Positions 33,857-43,476 of a stretch of DNA of 64,000 bases are shown here, piece after piece. The stretch lies in assembly GCF_014655295.1 (NCBI RefSeq), contig NZ_BNBI01000006.1, forward strand, positions 248,001 to 312,000, written 5' to 3'. The stretch comes from Streptomyces fumanus (GTDB taxonomy: Bacteria > Actinomycetota > Actinomycetes > Streptomycetales > Streptomycetaceae). How positions within the stretch are numbered: position 1 is the first letter of the stretch; each line of letters begins with the position of its first letter. The notes under the pieces are model-generated. The model did not search any database, was not told the DNA's origin, and worked only from the letters and a program-made list of their open reading frames with translations. The position numbers and the translations under genes were made by a program.

Positions 33857-34618
33857 ATGTACGCACCGGAGCGGCAGCAGGAGATCCTCCGGCTCGCCCG
33901 GGACGGCGGCCGGGTCGACGTCGTCTCGCTCGCCGAGGAGTTCCAGGTGACGGCGGAGACCATCCGCCGCGACCTGAAGGCCCTGGACCGCGCCGGACTG
34001 CTCCGCCGGGTGCACGGCGGCGCCATCCCGGCCGGCCGTCTCGACTTCGAACCCGACCTCGCCGAACGCGAGACCACCGCCGCCGACGAGAAGGACCGCA
34101 TCGCCAAGGCCGCCCTCGCCGAACTCCCGGCCGACGGCACCGTGATCCTCGACGCCGGCTCCACGCTCGCCCGCCTCGCCGCCGCCCTCCCGCCCGAGAC
34201 GAGCCTCACCGTCGTCACCCACAGCCTGCCCGTCGCGGCCCGCCTCGCCGACCACCCCGGCATCCAGCTCCACCTCGTCGGCGGCCGGGTACGGCACCGC
34301 ACCCGCGCCGCCGTGGACGCCTGGGCGCTGCGCGCGTACGGCGAGATCCGCGCCGACGTGGCCTTCGTCGCCGCCAACGGCTTCTCCGCCGAACACGGCC
34401 TGACCACCCCCGACCTCGCCGAGGCCGCCGTCAAACGGGCGGCCGTCGCCGCCGCCCGCCGCGTGGTGCTGCTCGCCGACTCCTCCAAGCACGGCCAGGA
34501 GCACTTCGCCCGCTTCGGCGGCCTCGGTGACGTGGACCTGCTGATCACCGACAGCGGGCTGAGCCCCGAGGACACCGCCGCCCTCGCCCGCGGCGGCACG
34601 GAAGTGGTACGCGCATGA
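33857..34618 (+). CDS. fruR: DeoR/GlpR-family regulator of the fructose operon
   Basis: 253 residues. The N-terminal DeoR HTH (APERQQEILRLARDGGRVDVVSLAEEFQVTAETIRRDLKALDRAGLLRRVHGGA in general form) and the sugar-phosphate sensor domain (VILDAGSTLARLAAAL, TVVTHSLPVAARL, LADSSKHGQEHFARFG) are complete. It overlaps fruK by 4 bases (ATGA), so the regulator and kinase are coupled. In other actinomycetes this protein senses fructose 1-phosphate. Confidence 0.92.
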   Translation: MYAPERQQEILRLARDGGRVDVVSLAEEFQVTAETIRRDLKALDRAGLLRRVHGGAIPAGRLDFEPDLAERETTAADEKDRIAKAALAELPADGTVILDAGSTLARLAAALPPETSLTVVTHSLPVAARLADHPGIQLHLVGGRVRHRTRAAVDAWALRAYGEIRADVAFVAANGFSAEHGLTTPDLAEAAVKRAAVAAARRVVLLADSSKHGQEHFARFGGLGDVDLLITDSGLSPEDTAALARGGTEVVRA

Positions 34619-35562
34619 TCGTCACCGTCACCCCCAACCCCTCCCTCGACCGCACCTACGAGGTCCCCTCCCTCGACCGGGGCGGGGTCGTCCGGGCCAC
34701 CGGCGAACGCGTCGACCCCGGCGGCAAGGGCGTGAACGTGTCCCGCGCGGTCACCGCCGCCGGCCGCCGCACCGTCGCCGTCCTGCCGCTCGGCGGCGCA
34801 CCCGGCGCGCTCGTCGCCGACCTCCTCGACGCCCAGGGCATCGAGGTCGCCGCCGTCCCGGTCGGCGGAGCCACCCGCTCCAACATCGCCCTCGCCGAGA
34901 CCGACGGAGTCCTCACCAAGATCAACGCACCGGGGCCCGAGCTGACGGCCGCCGAACGCGAACTCCTCCTGGAGACCGTACGGACCCGCTCCCGCGACGC
35001 CGACTGGATCGCCTGCTGCGGCAGCCTCCCGCGCGGCCTCGCCCCCTCCTGGTACGCCGACCTCGTCGCCCGCGCCCACACCGCCGGCGTCCGGATCGCC
35101 CTGGACACCTCCGGCCCCGCCCTGTTGCGGGCCCTGCGCGAACGCCCCGACGTGGTCAAACCCAACGCCGAGGAACTCGCCCAAGCCGTCGGCCGCCCCC
35201 TCGCCACCGTCGGCGACGCCGTCAAGGCCGCCGAGGAACTGCGCGGCCTCGGCGCCCGTACCGTCCTGGCCAGCCTCGGCGCCGACGGGCAGCTCCTGGT
35301 CACGGACACCGGCACCTGGTACGGCACCGCCCGCGTGGACGCCGTCCGCAGCAACGTCGGCGCCGGGGACGCCTCCCTCGCCGGGTTCCTGATCGCCGGC
35401 GGCACCGGGCCCGACGCCCTCGCCTCCGCGATCGCCCACGGAGCCGCCGCCGTACGCCTGCCCGGCAGCGTCATGCCGACCCCGGCCGACCTCGACCCGG
35501 CGGCGGTCACCGTCACGGCCGAGGTGCCGGTGGACCGCGTACTGGAAGAGCCGGTTCCGTGA
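34615..35562 (+). CDS. fruK: 1-phosphofructokinase
   Basis: 315 residues of the PfkB family, phosphorylating fructose 1-phosphate to fructose 1,6-bisphosphate. Motifs: TVTPNPSLDRTYEV at the start, GGKGVNVSRA (substrate site), VKPNAEELAQAVGR, and the catalytic SNVGAGDASLAGFL with Asp in GAGD. Second gene of the fructose operon, translationally coupled to fruR, upstream of fruA. Confidence 0.96.
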   Translation: MIVTVTPNPSLDRTYEVPSLDRGGVVRATGERVDPGGKGVNVSRAVTAAGRRTVAVLPLGGAPGALVADLLDAQGIEVAAVPVGGATRSNIALAETDGVLTKINAPGPELTAAERELLLETVRTRSRDADWIACCGSLPRGLAPSWYADLVARAHTAGVRIALDTSGPALLRALRERPDVVKPNAEELAQAVGRPLATVGDAVKAAEELRGLGARTVLASLGADGQLLVTDTGTWYGTARVDAVRSNVGAGDASLAGFLIAGGTGPDALASAIAHGAAAVRLPGSVMPTPADLDPAAVTVTAEVPVDRVLEEPVP

Positions 35563-35659
35563 CCGCATCAGTCCCTCTGATCCCAACCCCAGCCTCAGCC
35601 CCCGTCCCCGTCCCCGTTCCGGTCCTCGTACGGGGAACACGCGAGCGAAGGAGCCCGCG

Positions 35660-37777
35660 ATGAGCGACATGATCACCGCGGACCTGGTCGACCTCGACCT
35701 GTCCGCCGACACCAAGGAAGCCGCGGCCCGCGCCCTCGCCGAACGGATGGCCGCCCTCGGCCGGGTCACCGACCTCGACGGCTTCCTCGCCGACGTGGCC
35801 GCCCGCGAGGCCCAGATGCCCACCGGCCTCGACGGCGGCATCGGCATCCCGCACTGCCGCAGCGCCCACGTCACCGAGCCGACCCTCGCCTTCGGGCGCA
35901 GCGCGCACGGCATCGACTTCGGAGCGGTGGACGGGCCCGCCGACCTGATCTTCCTGATCGCCGCGCCCGCGGGCGCCGACGACGCCCACCTGACCATTCT
36001 GTCCGCGCTGGCCCGGCAGTTGATGAACACCGAGTTCACCGACGCCCTCCGGGCCGTGACCGACGCGGAACGGGCGGCGGCCCTGATCCGCGGGGACGCG
36101 GTGGCGGCGGACGCCGGTGACACCGGGACGGGCGGTACGGAGGGCGCCGCCACATCCCGCACGGACGGCGACGGAGCCGACGGTTCCGCACCGGCCGGCA
36201 CCGCGGCCCCCGCCGACGAAACCCCCCGCCCCTTCCGTATCGTCGCCGTCACCTCCTGCCCCACCGGCATCGCCCACACCTACATGGCCGCCGAGGCCCT
36301 GGAGAACGCCGGCCGCGACGCCGGTGTCGACCTCGTCGTCGAGACCCAGGGCTCCGCCGGCTTCACCCGCCTCGACCCGGCCGTGATCGAGGCCGCCGAC
36401 GGCGTGATCCTCGCCCACGACGTCCCCGTACGCGACAAGGACCGCTTCGCCGGGAAACCCACCGTCGACACCGGCGTCAAGGCAGCCGTCAACCGGCCCG
36501 CCGACCTCATCGCCGAGGTCCGCGCCAAGGCCGCCCGCGGCGAGGTCACGGCCGCCGCCCCGGGCACCACCCCCGTCGAACGCACCGGCGAATCCGGCGA
36601 GGGCTACGGCACCAAGCTCCGCAAGTGGCTGATGTCCGGCGTCAGTTACATGGTTCCCTTCGTCGCCGCCGGCGGCCTCCTGATCGCCCTCGGCTTCGCC
36701 ATCGGCGGCTACGAGGTCAACAAGGCACCCTCGGTCATGGACCACTTCGCCTGGGGCCAGGCCGACAGTTGGGCGGCGCTGCTCTTCCAGATCGGCGGCG
36801 TCGCCTTCGGGTTCCTCGTCCCCGTCCTCGCCGGATACATCGCCTACGGCATGGCCGACCGTCCCGGCCTGGTGCCCGGCTTCGTCGGCGGTTCCATCGC
36901 GCTCACCATCAACGCCGGCTTCCTCGGCGGCCTGGCCGCCGGCCTGATCTCCGGCGCGGTCGTCCTGGCCGTCCAGCGGATACGCATCCCCGCGGCCCTG
37001 CGCGGCATCATGCCGGTGGTGGTGATCCCGCTGATCTCCTCGGCGGTCGTCGGCTTCCTGATGTTCGTCGTCATCGGCAAGCCCATCGCCTCCGCCCAGC
37101 AGGCGATGACCGACTGGCTCGGCGGCCTCTCCGGCACCAACGCCGTCCTGCTCGGCGCGCTGCTCGGCCTGATGATGTGCTTCGACCTCGGCGGCCCCGT
37201 CAACAAGGTCGCCTACACCTTCGCCACCGCCGGGATCGCCGTCTCCGACCCCAGCGACGCGGCCATGAAGATCATGGCGGCGGCGATGGCGGCCGGCATG
37301 GTCCCGCCGCTGGCCATGGCCCTGGCCACGACGGTGCGCGGCAAGCTGTTCACCGCCACCGAGCGCGAGAACGGCAAGGCCGCCTGGGTCCTCGGCGCCT
37401 CCTTCATCTCCGAGGGCGCCATCCCGTTCGCCGCGGCCGACCCGCTGCGCGTCATCCCCTCCGCCATGGCCGGCGGTGCGGTCACCGGCGCCCTGTCCAT
37501 GGCCTTCGACGCCACCCTGCGCGCCCCGCACGGCGGCATCTTCGTCGTCCCCCTGATCGGCAACCCGCTGCTCTACCTGGTCGCCGTCGCCGCGGGCGTC
37601 TGCGTCAGCGCCGGGCTGGTCGTCCTGCTCAAGGGGCTGCGCCGGCCGGCCGCCGGGACACCGGCTCCAGGGGGGCCCGGCACGGCCACGCGGAACACGC
37701 CGACGGGAACGGAAGCGGAAACGGGAACAGGAACGGGTACGGGAACGGGAACGGACCAGCAGCCGGTCACCGCGTGA
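35660..37777 (+). CDS. fruA: PTS fructose transporter subunit IIABC
   Basis: 705 residues with EIIA (about 5-145; phosphorylated His65 in GIGIPHCRS), a Gly/Thr/Ala-rich linker, EIIB (about 190-295; Cys200 in AVTSCPTGIAHTYMAAEAL) and membrane EIIC (about 325-670). It imports fructose as fructose 1-phosphate using HPr~P. GAAGGAG precedes the ATG at 35660. The C-terminal tail is a Gly/Thr/Glu repeat (TGTGTGTG), longer than needed and variable. Confidence 0.96.
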   Translation: MSDMITADLVDLDLSADTKEAAARALAERMAALGRVTDLDGFLADVAAREAQMPTGLDGGIGIPHCRSAHVTEPTLAFGRSAHGIDFGAVDGPADLIFLIAAPAGADDAHLTILSALARQLMNTEFTDALRAVTDAERAAALIRGDAVAADAGDTGTGGTEGAATSRTDGDGADGSAPAGTAAPADETPRPFRIVAVTSCPTGIAHTYMAAEALENAGRDAGVDLVVETQGSAGFTRLDPAVIEAADGVILAHDVPVRDKDRFAGKPTVDTGVKAAVNRPADLIAEVRAKAARGEVTAAAPGTTPVERTGESGEGYGTKLRKWLMSGVSYMVPFVAAGGLLIALGFAIGGYEVNKAPSVMDHFAWGQADSWAALLFQIGGVAFGFLVPVLAGYIAYGMADRPGLVPGFVGGSIALTINAGFLGGLAAGLISGAVVLAVQRIRIPAALRGIMPVVVIPLISSAVVGFLMFVVIGKPIASAQQAMTDWLGGLSGTNAVLLGALLGLMMCFDLGGPVNKVAYTFATAGIAVSDPSDAAMKIMAAAMAAGMVPPLAMALATTVRGKLFTATERENGKAAWVLGASFISEGAIPFAAADPLRVIPSAMAGGAVTGALSMAFDATLRAPHGGIFVVPLIGNPLLYLVAVAAGVCVSAGLVVLLKGLRRPAAGTPAPGGPGTATRNTPTGTEAETGTGTGTGTGTDQQPVTA

Positions 37778-37799
37778 CGGGAGCCGGGTGCCTCACGGA

Positions 37800-37825
37800 A
37801 GCCGGGTCCCTCACGGGGCCCGGCT
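37800..37825 (+). terminator. Hairpin terminator of the fructose operon
   Basis: AGCCGGG-TCCC and GGGG-CCCGGCT arms around TCAC. A partial second copy follows at about 37837-37860. Confidence 0.6.
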
Positions 37826-37915
37826 GCGGCCCCTACCCGGCTCCCTCACGGGGCCCGGCTAAGGCACCTACCCGGCGCCCTCGGACCAGGGGGCGTCGGG
37901 GGCACGGGCGGCGGC

Positions 37916-38662
37916 TCAGGAGATCTGAGCCGCCCGCCGCTCCATCGCCCGCCGGGCGGCGTCCTCACTGACGTACACCTCGCACATGTGCCGTCCGTCC
38001 GGCGTCGCCGTGTGCTCGACCTCCCACAGGGAGATCTCCTCGCCGCCGCGCAGCAGGAACGCGTGCTCGTACAGCGAGAACGACAGCCCCGCGCGCCCCG
38101 CCCGGGCCGGACGGCCGAACGCCTGCGTGATCTGATGCGCGGCGGCCGTGGCCAGCAGCGCGGCCATCTCCGCGCCGGGCCGGTCCGCGTTCTCCGCGCG
38201 GCGCAGCAGCCGGCGCGCGTGGTCCGCCGAACCGTCCGGCACATACGTATGACGCGGCGCCGCGATCGGCGACAACTGCGCCAGCACCGGCAGCTCGAAG
38301 TCCGGCGTGTCCGCGGGCAGCGGCAGCCGCGCGGTGGCGGCCCGCAGCTCCTCCTCGTCGACGTACACCTCGTGCTGCGGCTCGCTGCCCGGCGAGGTGT
38401 TGTGCACCAGCTCCCACAGCGTGAGCGCCGAACCGTCGGCGAGCAGCCAGGTGTGCCGGTACGTCTCCCGGTGCAGCCCCGCGCTGTGGTGCGCGGAGTG
38501 CAGCGAACCGTCGTGCGCCAGCGCGCAGTCCAGCCGGCGGAGGGTGTCGTCGGGCAGTTCGAACGAGTTGAGGGCGCGGCCGAGCAGTCGCGCGAGATGC
38601 TCCTCCGGAGACTCGGGCGACTCGGATGGTTCGTACGGTGCGGTCTCGTACGGAACGCTCAA
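37916..38662 (-). CDS. DUF6227 family protein with two internal repeats
   Basis: 248 residues of the Streptomyces-conserved DUF6227 type; function unknown. Two similar halves are visible: YRHTWLLADGSALTLWELVH with HEVYVDEEELRAA, and YEHAFLLRGGEEISLWEVEH with CEVYVSEDAARRA. No membrane segment. The start is a TTG at 38662 with GGGAGAG 5 bases upstream. It is flanked by the L,D-transpeptidase gene in the same direction but separated by about 160 bases. Confidence 0.8.
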   Translation of the reverse strand: MSVPYETAPYEPSESPESPEEHLARLLGRALNSFELPDDTLRRLDCALAHDGSLHSAHHSAGLHRETYRHTWLLADGSALTLWELVHNTSPGSEPQHEVYVDEEELRAATARLPLPADTPDFELPVLAQLSPIAAPRHTYVPDGSADHARRLLRRAENADRPGAEMAALLATAAAHQITQAFGRPARAGRAGLSFSLYEHAFLLRGGEEISLWEVEHTATPDGRHMCEVYVSEDAARRAMERRAAQIS

Positions 38663-38819
38663 GGTCTCTCCCGGCGTTGCTGCATGTCACCTTGTGGGTG
38701 CATACCGTAGCCCCTCGGTCGGACATCGTGCCCGGGAACCGAGAAAACGTCTGTGGGAAAAACGCGGTGGCCGCGCGAAAAATTCCCGCGCGGCCCGACC
38801 GTGCCTCAAAATCCGCTGC

Positions 38820-40031
38820 TCAGACGGCACTTGTGGCGATCCACTCGCTCCACGGCAGGTTCCAGCCGTTGAGCCCGTTGTCCGGCGCGACCGTCTTGTC
38901 CGCCGAGTTCTTGACGATCACCACGTCCCCGACGAGGGAGTTGTCGTAGAACCACTTCGCCTCGGTGGCGCCCTGCCCGCCCCGGACGTCCGCCATCCCG
39001 ACACAGCCATGGCTGGTGCCCTGGCTGCCGAAGGGCGGATTGCCCTTGTCGTACCAGTAGTTGCCGTGGACGAACGTCCCCGACGTCGTCAACCGCATGG
39101 CGTGCGGCACATCCGGTATGTCGTACTCCCCGCCGAGCCCGACGGTCCGGCTGTTCATCCGGGTCTGCGTGAACTTCTCCGAGATCACCATCTGCCCGTT
39201 GTACGTGGTGTGCTCCGGGCTGCCCGCCGAGATCGGCACCGTCCGGACCGTCCTGCCGTCCCGCACCACCGTCATGGTCTGCGTCGCCACGTCCACGGTG
39301 GAGACCTGCGAACGGCCGACGGTGAACGTCACCGTCTTCTGCTGCACCCCGTACACACCCTCGGCGCCCTCGACACCGTCCAGATCGATGGTGGCCGTCA
39401 CCTTCGAACCGGCCTTCCAGTACTCCTCGGGCCGGAAGTCGAGCCGCTGCGCACCGAACCAGTGCCCCACCACCTTCTGCCCGCTGCTGGAACTGACCGT
39501 GATGTGCGACTGCACGGCCTTCTTGTCACCGATCGCCTTGTCGAACCGGAAGGACACCGGCATCCCCACCCCCACCGTCGTCCCGCCGTCCGGCGTGTAC
39601 GTACCGATGAAGCTGTTCTCCTTCGACACCGTCGTGAACGTCGAATCCGCCCTCGCCGTCCGCCCGTCGGCCCCCTTCGCGGTCGCCGTGATCCGGTACT
39701 CCGTGCCGCGCTCCAACTGCTCCTTGGGCTTCCAGCCGGCCCCGTCCTTCGCCAGCACACCCGGCACGGCCGTGCCCGACCCCGCCTCCGTCATCCGCAC
39801 CTCGGTGAGCGTGCCCCGGCTGACCCGCACCCCGGTGCGGTTGATCGACGCGCCGGTCGACCCGTCCTTCGCGGAGATGACGATCCGGGCGGCCGTGTCC
39901 TTGCCGTCCTTCCCGTCCCGCTCGTCCTTGGCGTCGGCACTCCCACCGCACGCGGTGAGGGCGAGGGCGCCGACCACCAGGACGGCACAGGCCCCCAGTG
40001 CGCGCCGCGCTGCGTTGTCCGGCGTTGTCAC
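38820..40031 (-). CDS. Lipoprotein L,D-transpeptidase (YkuD) with Ig-like domains
   Basis: 403 residues. The signal sequence has a lipobox LTAC-G (lipidated Cys28). Two Ig-like segments follow (about 55-250), as in mycobacterial LdtMt2-type enzymes. The YkuD catalytic domain (about 260-375) shows HGNYWY...SHGCVGM with catalytic Cys343 and His341. It makes 3-3 cross-links in peptidoglycan, outside the membrane. GTG start at 40031 with GGAG upstream. The longer frame to 40211 is excluded because it would bury the signal peptide. Confidence 0.92.
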   Translation of the reverse strand: MTTPDNAARRALGACAVLVVGALALTACGGSADAKDERDGKDGKDTAARIVISAKDGSTGASINRTGVRVSRGTLTEVRMTEAGSGTAVPGVLAKDGAGWKPKEQLERGTEYRITATAKGADGRTARADSTFTTVSKENSFIGTYTPDGGTTVGVGMPVSFRFDKAIGDKKAVQSHITVSSSSGQKVVGHWFGAQRLDFRPEEYWKAGSKVTATIDLDGVEGAEGVYGVQQKTVTFTVGRSQVSTVDVATQTMTVVRDGRTVRTVPISAGSPEHTTYNGQMVISEKFTQTRMNSRTVGLGGEYDIPDVPHAMRLTTSGTFVHGNYWYDKGNPPFGSQGTSHGCVGMADVRGGQGATEAKWFYDNSLVGDVVIVKNSADKTVAPDNGLNGWNLPWSEWIATSAV

Positions 40032-40297
40032 GGGCTGCTCCAGGTTCGTATGACGCGCGTACTGCGCTCCGGTACGGGCTACATGGGTCGTACGTCGTAC
40101 TGCGTGGGGGAAGAGCAACCCGGCTCCCTGGAGGTTCCCCCCGTTCCCGCTGGGCACGGTGGCGTGACGGAACCGCGACAATGCGGGGGCGGAAGCCTTC
40201 CCGCGGATCACGGCTTGCCGGATTCGCTTGGCGGGCCGCGCCGATGATGGACCGTCGCGTGTTGATCACCTGTGGGACGGCGCCTAAGGTCCCCTGC

Positions 40298-41470
40298 ATG
40301 GGGACGGGGATGGGGGAGCCGGGCCGTGGTCGCGGACCGTGGCGCGATCGGCTGGTGAGACACCGTGCCATCGCGGCCCTGCTGGCCGGGACGGTGGTGC
40401 TGACCGTTCTGGGGACCGTGCTCGTCGTCCTGCCGGGTGTCGTGGTCGACCACGATCTCGCCGGAGCGAGCGTCGCCGCCCAGGACCGGCTCAAAGCGGT
40501 GAACGACGTCCGTGCGACTTTTCTGCAGGCCGTGGGCGGCATGGTCGTGCTGTTCGGCGCGTACGCCACCTGGAGGCAACTGCGCGTCAGCCAGGAAGGT
40601 CTGCGCGCCACCCAGGAGGGCTATGTCACCGACCGGTTCAGCACGGCCGTCGATCAGCTCGGCAGCGACAAGCTGGAGACACGCATCGGAGGTCTGCACG
40701 CGCTGTGGCGGATCGCCGAACATTCCGCCCGCGACCGCGAAGCCGTCCTCTCCATCCAGGCCGCCTACCTGCGTACGCACCTGCCCTGGCCGCCCGCCGG
40801 ACCGCAGGCCCCGGCGGCCGACCTGCCCATCAACGACGTCGTGCCGCTGGAGATCCGTGCCGCCGACGCCCAGGTGGCGCTGACCGGGCTCGGCGTGCTG
40901 TTGCTGCAACCCCGGGAACAGTCCTGGATCAACCTCAGCGTCACGGACCTGCGCCGGGCCGACTGCGACGGGCTGTGGCTGCACGAGGTCAACTTCGACC
41001 GGTCCTGTATGGAGGCGGCGGGCCTGTACCGCGCCAACCTGACGCAGGCGTCTCTCGTCTCGGTCAACCTGCGGCACGCCGACCTCAAGACCGCGATCCT
41101 GCGCCGGGCCCGCTGCGTACGGGCCGACCTTCGAGGCGCACGGCTGGTCGAAACCGACCTGCGCGAAGCGGACTTCACCGAGGCGGACCTGCGCGAGGCG
41201 AATCTGCGCAAGGCCGACGCGGGCGGTGCGGTTTTCCGCCACGCCGACCTGCGTCTGGCCGACCTGCGTGGCGCCGACCTGAACACGGCCGACCTTCTCC
41301 AGGCACGTCTGACCGGCGCGATGGCCAGCGCGAACACTCGCTGGCCGGCCGGGTTCGCCCCCGCGGCCGCCGGCGTGGTCGTCGTCGAGGACCCTGGTCC
41401 GGAACCGCCGCCACTGCTCCAGCCCCCAGGGATAACGACACAGCACCCGCCCCTGCGGTCCATGCCGTGA
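40298..41470 (+). CDS. Membrane-anchored pentapeptide-repeat protein
   Basis: 390 residues. Two hydrophobic segments near the N-terminus (about 25-50 and 75-92) are followed by a conserved stretch RFSTAVDQLGSDKLETRIGGLHALWRIAEHS seen in actinobacterial proteins of this type. The C-terminal half is pentapeptide repeats of A(D/N)Lxx form (ANLTQASLVSVNLRHADLKTA...), predicted to be a right-handed quadrilateral beta-helix. Function unknown. The start at 40298 is chosen as it follows AAGG; earlier in-frame starts are possible. Confidence 0.82.
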   Translation: MGTGMGEPGRGRGPWRDRLVRHRAIAALLAGTVVLTVLGTVLVVLPGVVVDHDLAGASVAAQDRLKAVNDVRATFLQAVGGMVVLFGAYATWRQLRVSQEGLRATQEGYVTDRFSTAVDQLGSDKLETRIGGLHALWRIAEHSARDREAVLSIQAAYLRTHLPWPPAGPQAPAADLPINDVVPLEIRAADAQVALTGLGVLLLQPREQSWINLSVTDLRRADCDGLWLHEVNFDRSCMEAAGLYRANLTQASLVSVNLRHADLKTAILRRARCVRADLRGARLVETDLREADFTEADLREANLRKADAGGAVFRHADLRLADLRGADLNTADLLQARLTGAMASANTRWPAGFAPAAAGVVVVEDPGPEPPPLLQPPGITTQHPPLRSMP

Positions 41471-41569
41471 CCCACGGCCCGCGGCGGGCGATGACCGCGA
41501 CGAAGTCCTCATGATCCTCCCTCCGCTCCGACCCGCGCGCCCAGGGAAGGCGCGTAGGGACGCTCTCTC

Positions 41570-42613
41570 TCACCCCACCCCGTACAGCTCCCGATACGAA
41601 GGCCAGCCCCCGCTCGCCCCGCCCACCGGCCCGTCCGTCCCCTCCGCCGCCAGTACGGCCCGGGTGATCGCGCGGGTCACCACGTCGGCACCGGCCGCCA
41701 GGATGGCGTTCAGGGCCAGCGGCCGGTCGGCGTCGAGCGGGCGGGCGCCGGTGGCCAGGGTGAAGACCGTGTCGCCGTCGTTCAGGAGGTGGACCGGGCG
41801 GACGGCTCGGGCGATGCCGTCGTGGGACGTGCCGGCCAGCTTCTGGGCCTGGGCCTTGGTCAGGCCGGCGTCGGTGGCGACGACGGCGAGCGTGGTGTTG
41901 AGCGGGGGAGGGGCGTTGCGGGCCGCCACCTCGGCGAGGCGCCGCCGGGCGGACTCCCGGACGTCCGCCCCGGGCCAGGTCACGCGCCGCCCCTCCCACA
42001 ACTGCCCGTACAGCACCCCCGTCTCCGTATCCAGCACCGATCCCGCCGCGTTGGCCACCACCAGGGCGGCGACCGTCACGCCCGAGTCCAGGACGGTGCT
42101 CGCGGTGCCCACCCCGCCCTTGAGCAGCCCGGCCACGGCTCCCGTCCCGGCGCCCACGCATCCCTCGGGCACGGGTGCCCCCGGGGCGCTCGCGGCGGCG
42201 GCCTCGACCGCGGCCCGTCCGGTGGCCGCGTCCGGCCGGGCCCGGAAGTCGCCGCCGCGTCCCAGGTCGAAGACGCAGGCGGCGGGCACGACCGGGACGA
42301 CATGGGCCGGGTCCGGGCCGACCCGCACACCGCGGCCCCGTTCCTCCAGCCAGGCCATCACCCCGGACGCCGCGTCCAGCCCGTAGGCGCTGCCGCCGGT
42401 CAGCACGATCGCCTCGACCCTCTGGACGACGTTGCGTGGGTCCAGGGCGTCGGTCTCCTTGGTGCCGGGTCCGCCGCCGCGCACGTCCACCGCGGCGACC
42501 GCGCCGCCTTCCGGGGCCAGCACGACCGTCGTGCCGGTGAGCCATCCGCCGCCGGTGCGGGTCGCATGGCCGACCCGCACCCCGGTGACGTCCGTCAACG
42601 CGTCAGCAGTCAT
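41570..42613 (-). CDS. P1 family (S58, DmpA-like) peptidase
   Basis: 347 residues of the DmpA/BapA N-terminal-nucleophile aminopeptidase family, which self-cleave into alpha and beta chains. Visible family features: TDVTGVRVGHATR at the start, VLTGGSAYGLDAASGVMAW, and the NTTLAVVATDAGL segment, where the nucleophilic Thr/Ser is expected after Asn. The start ATG is at 42613. It is divergent from the small gene at 42687. Confidence 0.9.
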   Translation of the reverse strand: MTADALTDVTGVRVGHATRTGGGWLTGTTVVLAPEGGAVAAVDVRGGGPGTKETDALDPRNVVQRVEAIVLTGGSAYGLDAASGVMAWLEERGRGVRVGPDPAHVVPVVPAACVFDLGRGGDFRARPDAATGRAAVEAAAASAPGAPVPEGCVGAGTGAVAGLLKGGVGTASTVLDSGVTVAALVVANAAGSVLDTETGVLYGQLWEGRRVTWPGADVRESARRRLAEVAARNAPPPLNTTLAVVATDAGLTKAQAQKLAGTSHDGIARAVRPVHLLNDGDTVFTLATGARPLDADRPLALNAILAAGADVVTRAITRAVLAAEGTDGPVGGASGGWPSYRELYGVG

Positions 42614-42686
42614 GGCGTCAGTGTCGTCCAGGCGCCCGTGTCCTCGGGGCCGACGCGGCGGGTCCGGGCCGCCGTACCCTGGAGGC

Positions 42687-42869
42687 ATGAGCAACGCCCC
42701 CGAGCCCGAGCCGCGCGCGCCCAAGCCCGCGCTGATCTTCGACGACCCGCTGGACCAGCAGTCCTCGGACGACACGGACCGCGGGTGGGGCGAGCGGCCG
42801 GGCGGCGACGGGGACGCGGCGGCCGATCTCAAGCGCTTCCTCGACGAGAAGCCGCCGCACCACCTCTGA
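42687..42869 (+). CDS. Small acidic conserved actinobacterial protein
   Basis: 60 residues, Asp/Glu/Pro-rich, with IFDDPLDQQSSDDTDRGWGER and LKRFLDEKPPHHL. The pattern is familiar from short, strongly conserved Streptomyces proteins of unknown function. ATG at 42687 with GGAGG very close upstream. It ends 14 bases before the convergent mscL gene. Confidence 0.7.
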   Translation: MSNAPEPEPRAPKPALIFDDPLDQQSSDDTDRGWGERPGGDGDAAADLKRFLDEKPPHHL

Positions 42870-42882
42870 CGGGTTTCTCGCG

Positions 42883-43356
42883 CTAGGTGCGGTCGTGGCC
42901 CGAGCCGCGCTGGGCGATCAGCGCGTCCCGGATCTCCTTGAGCACCTCCAGTTCGCTCACCTCGACCACCTCCTGGGCGCCCTGCTTGGCCTTGCGGCGG
43001 GCCTCCTGCCGGGCCAGGTACTTCGACATGGGCAGGACCATCAGGAAGTAGACGATGGCCGCCGTGATCAGGAAGGTGAGGGTGGCGCCCAGCACGGAAC
43101 CCCACATGATCGGGATGCCCTGGGTGACCGTGCCGTCCTTCGCGATCTCGCAGGGGGCCTTCAGACAGGAGCTGTAGTGGTCCAGGCTCTTGGTGCCGAA
43201 GGCTCCGACCAGGGGGTTGATGATCCCCTTCACCACCGAGTTCACGATGTTGGTGAAGGCGGCGCCGATGACGACCGCCACGGCCAGGTCGATGACGTTC
43301 CCGCGCATCAGGAAGGACTTGAAGCCCTCCCAGACGCTCGGCTTCTTCTCGCTCAC
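42883..43356 (-). CDS. mscL: Large-conductance mechanosensitive channel
   Basis: 157 residues. MscL features: [31 protein letters not shown] (TM1), a periplasmic loop with a Cys pair, TM2 ([22 protein letters not shown]) and a cytoplasmic helix ending [10 protein letters not shown]. It opens under membrane tension to release solutes at osmotic downshock. GTG start at 43356. Confidence 0.95.
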   Translation of the reverse strand: MSEKKPSVWEGFKSFLMRGNVIDLAVAVVIGAAFTNIVNSVVKGIINPLVGAFGTKSLDHYSSCLKAPCEIAKDGTVTQGIPIMWGSVLGATLTFLITAAIVYFLMVLPMSKYLARQEARRKAKQGAQEVVEVSELEVLKEIRDALIAQRGSGHDRT

Positions 43357-43476
43357 CTCGGGGGATCTCCTCGCATGAACAGCTTGTGGAACAAAACGCT
43401 CCGCAACCTACGTCAGCGCCGGGCCGCCCTGTCCAATCCGGCCCCTTGATCGAGGGGTTGGGTGCCGATGTCCGGG

